This document shows positions 62,758-64,000 of a stretch of DNA of 64,000 nucleotides, one piece after another. Source of the stretch: Papio anubis (Eukaryota; Chordata; Mammalia; Primates; Cercopithecidae); contig NC_044989.1 in assembly GCF_008728515.1 (NCBI RefSeq), positions 64,288,712 through 64,352,711 of the forward strand, in the 5' to 3' direction. Position numbers and translations under genes: made by a program. The notes below the pieces were generated by a model, which had not been told where the DNA came from, made no database searches, and worked only from the letters and a program-made list of their open reading frames with translations. The stretch's first letter is position 1, and the number at the start of each line of letters is the position of its first letter.

Positions 62758-64000
62758 CAGTTGACCCTTGAACAACATGGGGGTTAGAGGCACCAAACAC
62801 CAGTGCAATAAAAAATCTGTGGATAACTTCTGACTCCCCCAAAATTTAACTACTAATAGCTTATGTTGACCAGAAGCCTTACCAATAACATAAACAGTCA
62901 ATAACACATTTTTTTCTATATTGTGCGTACCATATACTATATTCTTACAATAAAGCTAGAGAAAATATGTTACTAAGGAAATCCTAAGGAAAAGAAAATA
63001 TATTTACTATTAAGTGGAATCAGATCATCATAAAGGTCATCTTCACACTGAGTAGGCTGAGGGGGAGCAGGGAGAGGAGGGGTTGGTCTTGCTATCTTAA
63101 GAGTGGCAGAGGAGGTGGAAGTGGAGGCAGAAGAGGCAGACACTCAGTATAACTTTACAGAAATGCACTGTAATTTCTGACTTTACATTTTCATTTATCT
63201 AAAAATGTTTGTTTCTATATGGTACCGATCCTTCTTCTACCATTTGCTTTAGTTTCAGTGCCCATATCATAGAAGAGTCCATGTCATAAAAGAAGTCAAA
63301 CGCAGTCTTGAATAACGCGAACTCTGCTGCCAGACTGTCTAATGTCATCTTGTTTTCTGGTACTGCTGCTTCTAAATCTTTTTCCTCATTCTCTGGCATT
63401 GGTTTGAGAACACTCATCTCCATCAAGTCATCTTCTGTTAATTCCTCTGGTGTGGTATCTATTAGCTGTTGAATTTCTCCAAGATTCTTATCTTGAAATC
63501 CTTCATTCCTCACCCATTTTTGTCACATCCACAATCTCTTTCATGATCTCCTTGATCGTCTCACAGCATCTGCACACAGTTTTCTCTAACAGGAATTTAT
63601 TGTTTTGGGCTTTATGGTCTTCACAATTTTTTCTGTAACAATGATAGCATCTTCAATGGTGTAATCCTTCCAGACTTTCGTGATGTTCTATCGGGGTTCT
63701 CTTCCATGGCACTGATAATCCTTTCTGCAGAGTAGTGTGTGTAATGAGCTGTAAAGGTACTTATGACTCTCTGATCTAGAAGCTAGATTAGAGATGTTGT
63801 GTTTGGGGCAAGGAGACCATTTTAATGCCTCTGGTGTTGAATTCATGGGGTTCTGGGTGGACAGCGCCATTGTTCAACACCAAAAGAACTTTAAAAGGCA
63901 GTCACTTTTTGGCAAGGTACTTATTGACTTCAGAGACAAAGCATCAATGGCACCAATCCAGAAAAAGTGTCCTCATCCAGGTCTTTTGTTGTATAAGCAA
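62758..64000 (-). mobile_element. Tigger1-like DNA transposon, 3' part, runs off the window
   Basis: The terminal inverted repeat cagttgacccttgaacaaca begins at 62758 after a TA. The element extends to the window end and encodes, on the minus strand, pieces of a pogo-type transposase. The other terminus and N-terminal half lie beyond base 64000. It begins about 200 bp upstream of VPS54 exon a. Confidence 0.9.
63199..64000 (-). pseudogene. Tigger transposase remnant
   Basis: C-terminal portion of a pogo-family DDE transposase. A 104-codon open stretch (63199-63513) has the acidic tail with TPEELTEDDLMEMS. Upstream in other frames come WKDYTIEDAIIV and KTIKPKTINS (about 63590-63690). Near 63850-63890 the catalytic-loop motif reads LLVLNNGAVHPE, with Asn where family members have the catalytic Asp, and a stop lies just before it. 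Dead. Confidence 0.85.

Noticed and set aside
63055..63150. G/A-rich gaggaggtggaagtggaggc tract as a regulatory element
   Set aside because: It lies within the Tigger element and is most simply explained as transposon sequence.
1..64000. CRISPR array, tRNA or rRNA gene, bacterial operon
   Set aside because: No spaced direct repeats of that form, no cloverleaf recognised beyond degenerate MIR SINEs, and the exon-intron and Alu/L1 structure is that of a primate nuclear genome.

Overview
This is intronic and exonic DNA of a primate. The minus strand carries 15 consecutive coding exons of VPS54, a subunit of the GARP tethering complex. Together they give 1,818 nt of unbroken coding sequence (606 codons). 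Every inferred junction has GT-AG splice sites and the phases match throughout. The first exons lie beyond base 64000 and the last (roughly 34 residues, by my memory of the family) lies before base 1. Two Alu copies (27719-28017 and 51967-52263) carry the diagnostic changes of the Old World monkey AluYR/AluYRa lineage, so the source is most likely a cercopithecid such as a macaque, baboon, guenon or colobine. This is inference: I could not run a search.

Layout in plus coordinates, which is 3' to 5' for the gene. 1-2900: two exons (828-922, 2786-2893) with MIR fragments. 2900-23300: a 20-kb intron holding a nearly full-length L1PA (3786-9430), an antisense L1M tail, an MLT1 LTR, a probable solo ERV LTR, a long ancient L1M (about 13200-19565) interrupted by three Alus and a hAT-type MITE, and a head-to-tail Alu pair. 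23300-32700: a dense block of eight exons (23315-32654). 32700-46700: a 14-kb intron dominated by a composite L1 (37876-45459) made of one full-length L1PA followed by a second L1 3' end, flanked by a single 17-bp target duplication. 46734-47074: the largest exon, encoding a Ser/Glu-rich linker. 47100-55880: intron with L2, an ancient L1M broken up by Alus and GT repeats, and a Tigger-like MITE. 55881-62557: four exons separated by Alus, MIRs and L1 tails. 62758 to the end: the 3' part of a decayed Tigger1-like DNA transposon running off the window.

The only functional gene visible is VPS54; all other long reading frames come from repeats. The observation most worth following is in the full-length intronic L1. 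It lies antisense to VPS54, so its antisense promoter and antisense ORF0 reading frame point the same way as the gene. ORF0 is still open, and a good splice donor inside it would join the next VPS54 exon in frame. Several short near-identical copies separated by 0.6 to 11 kb look like templated insertions and form a second theme.
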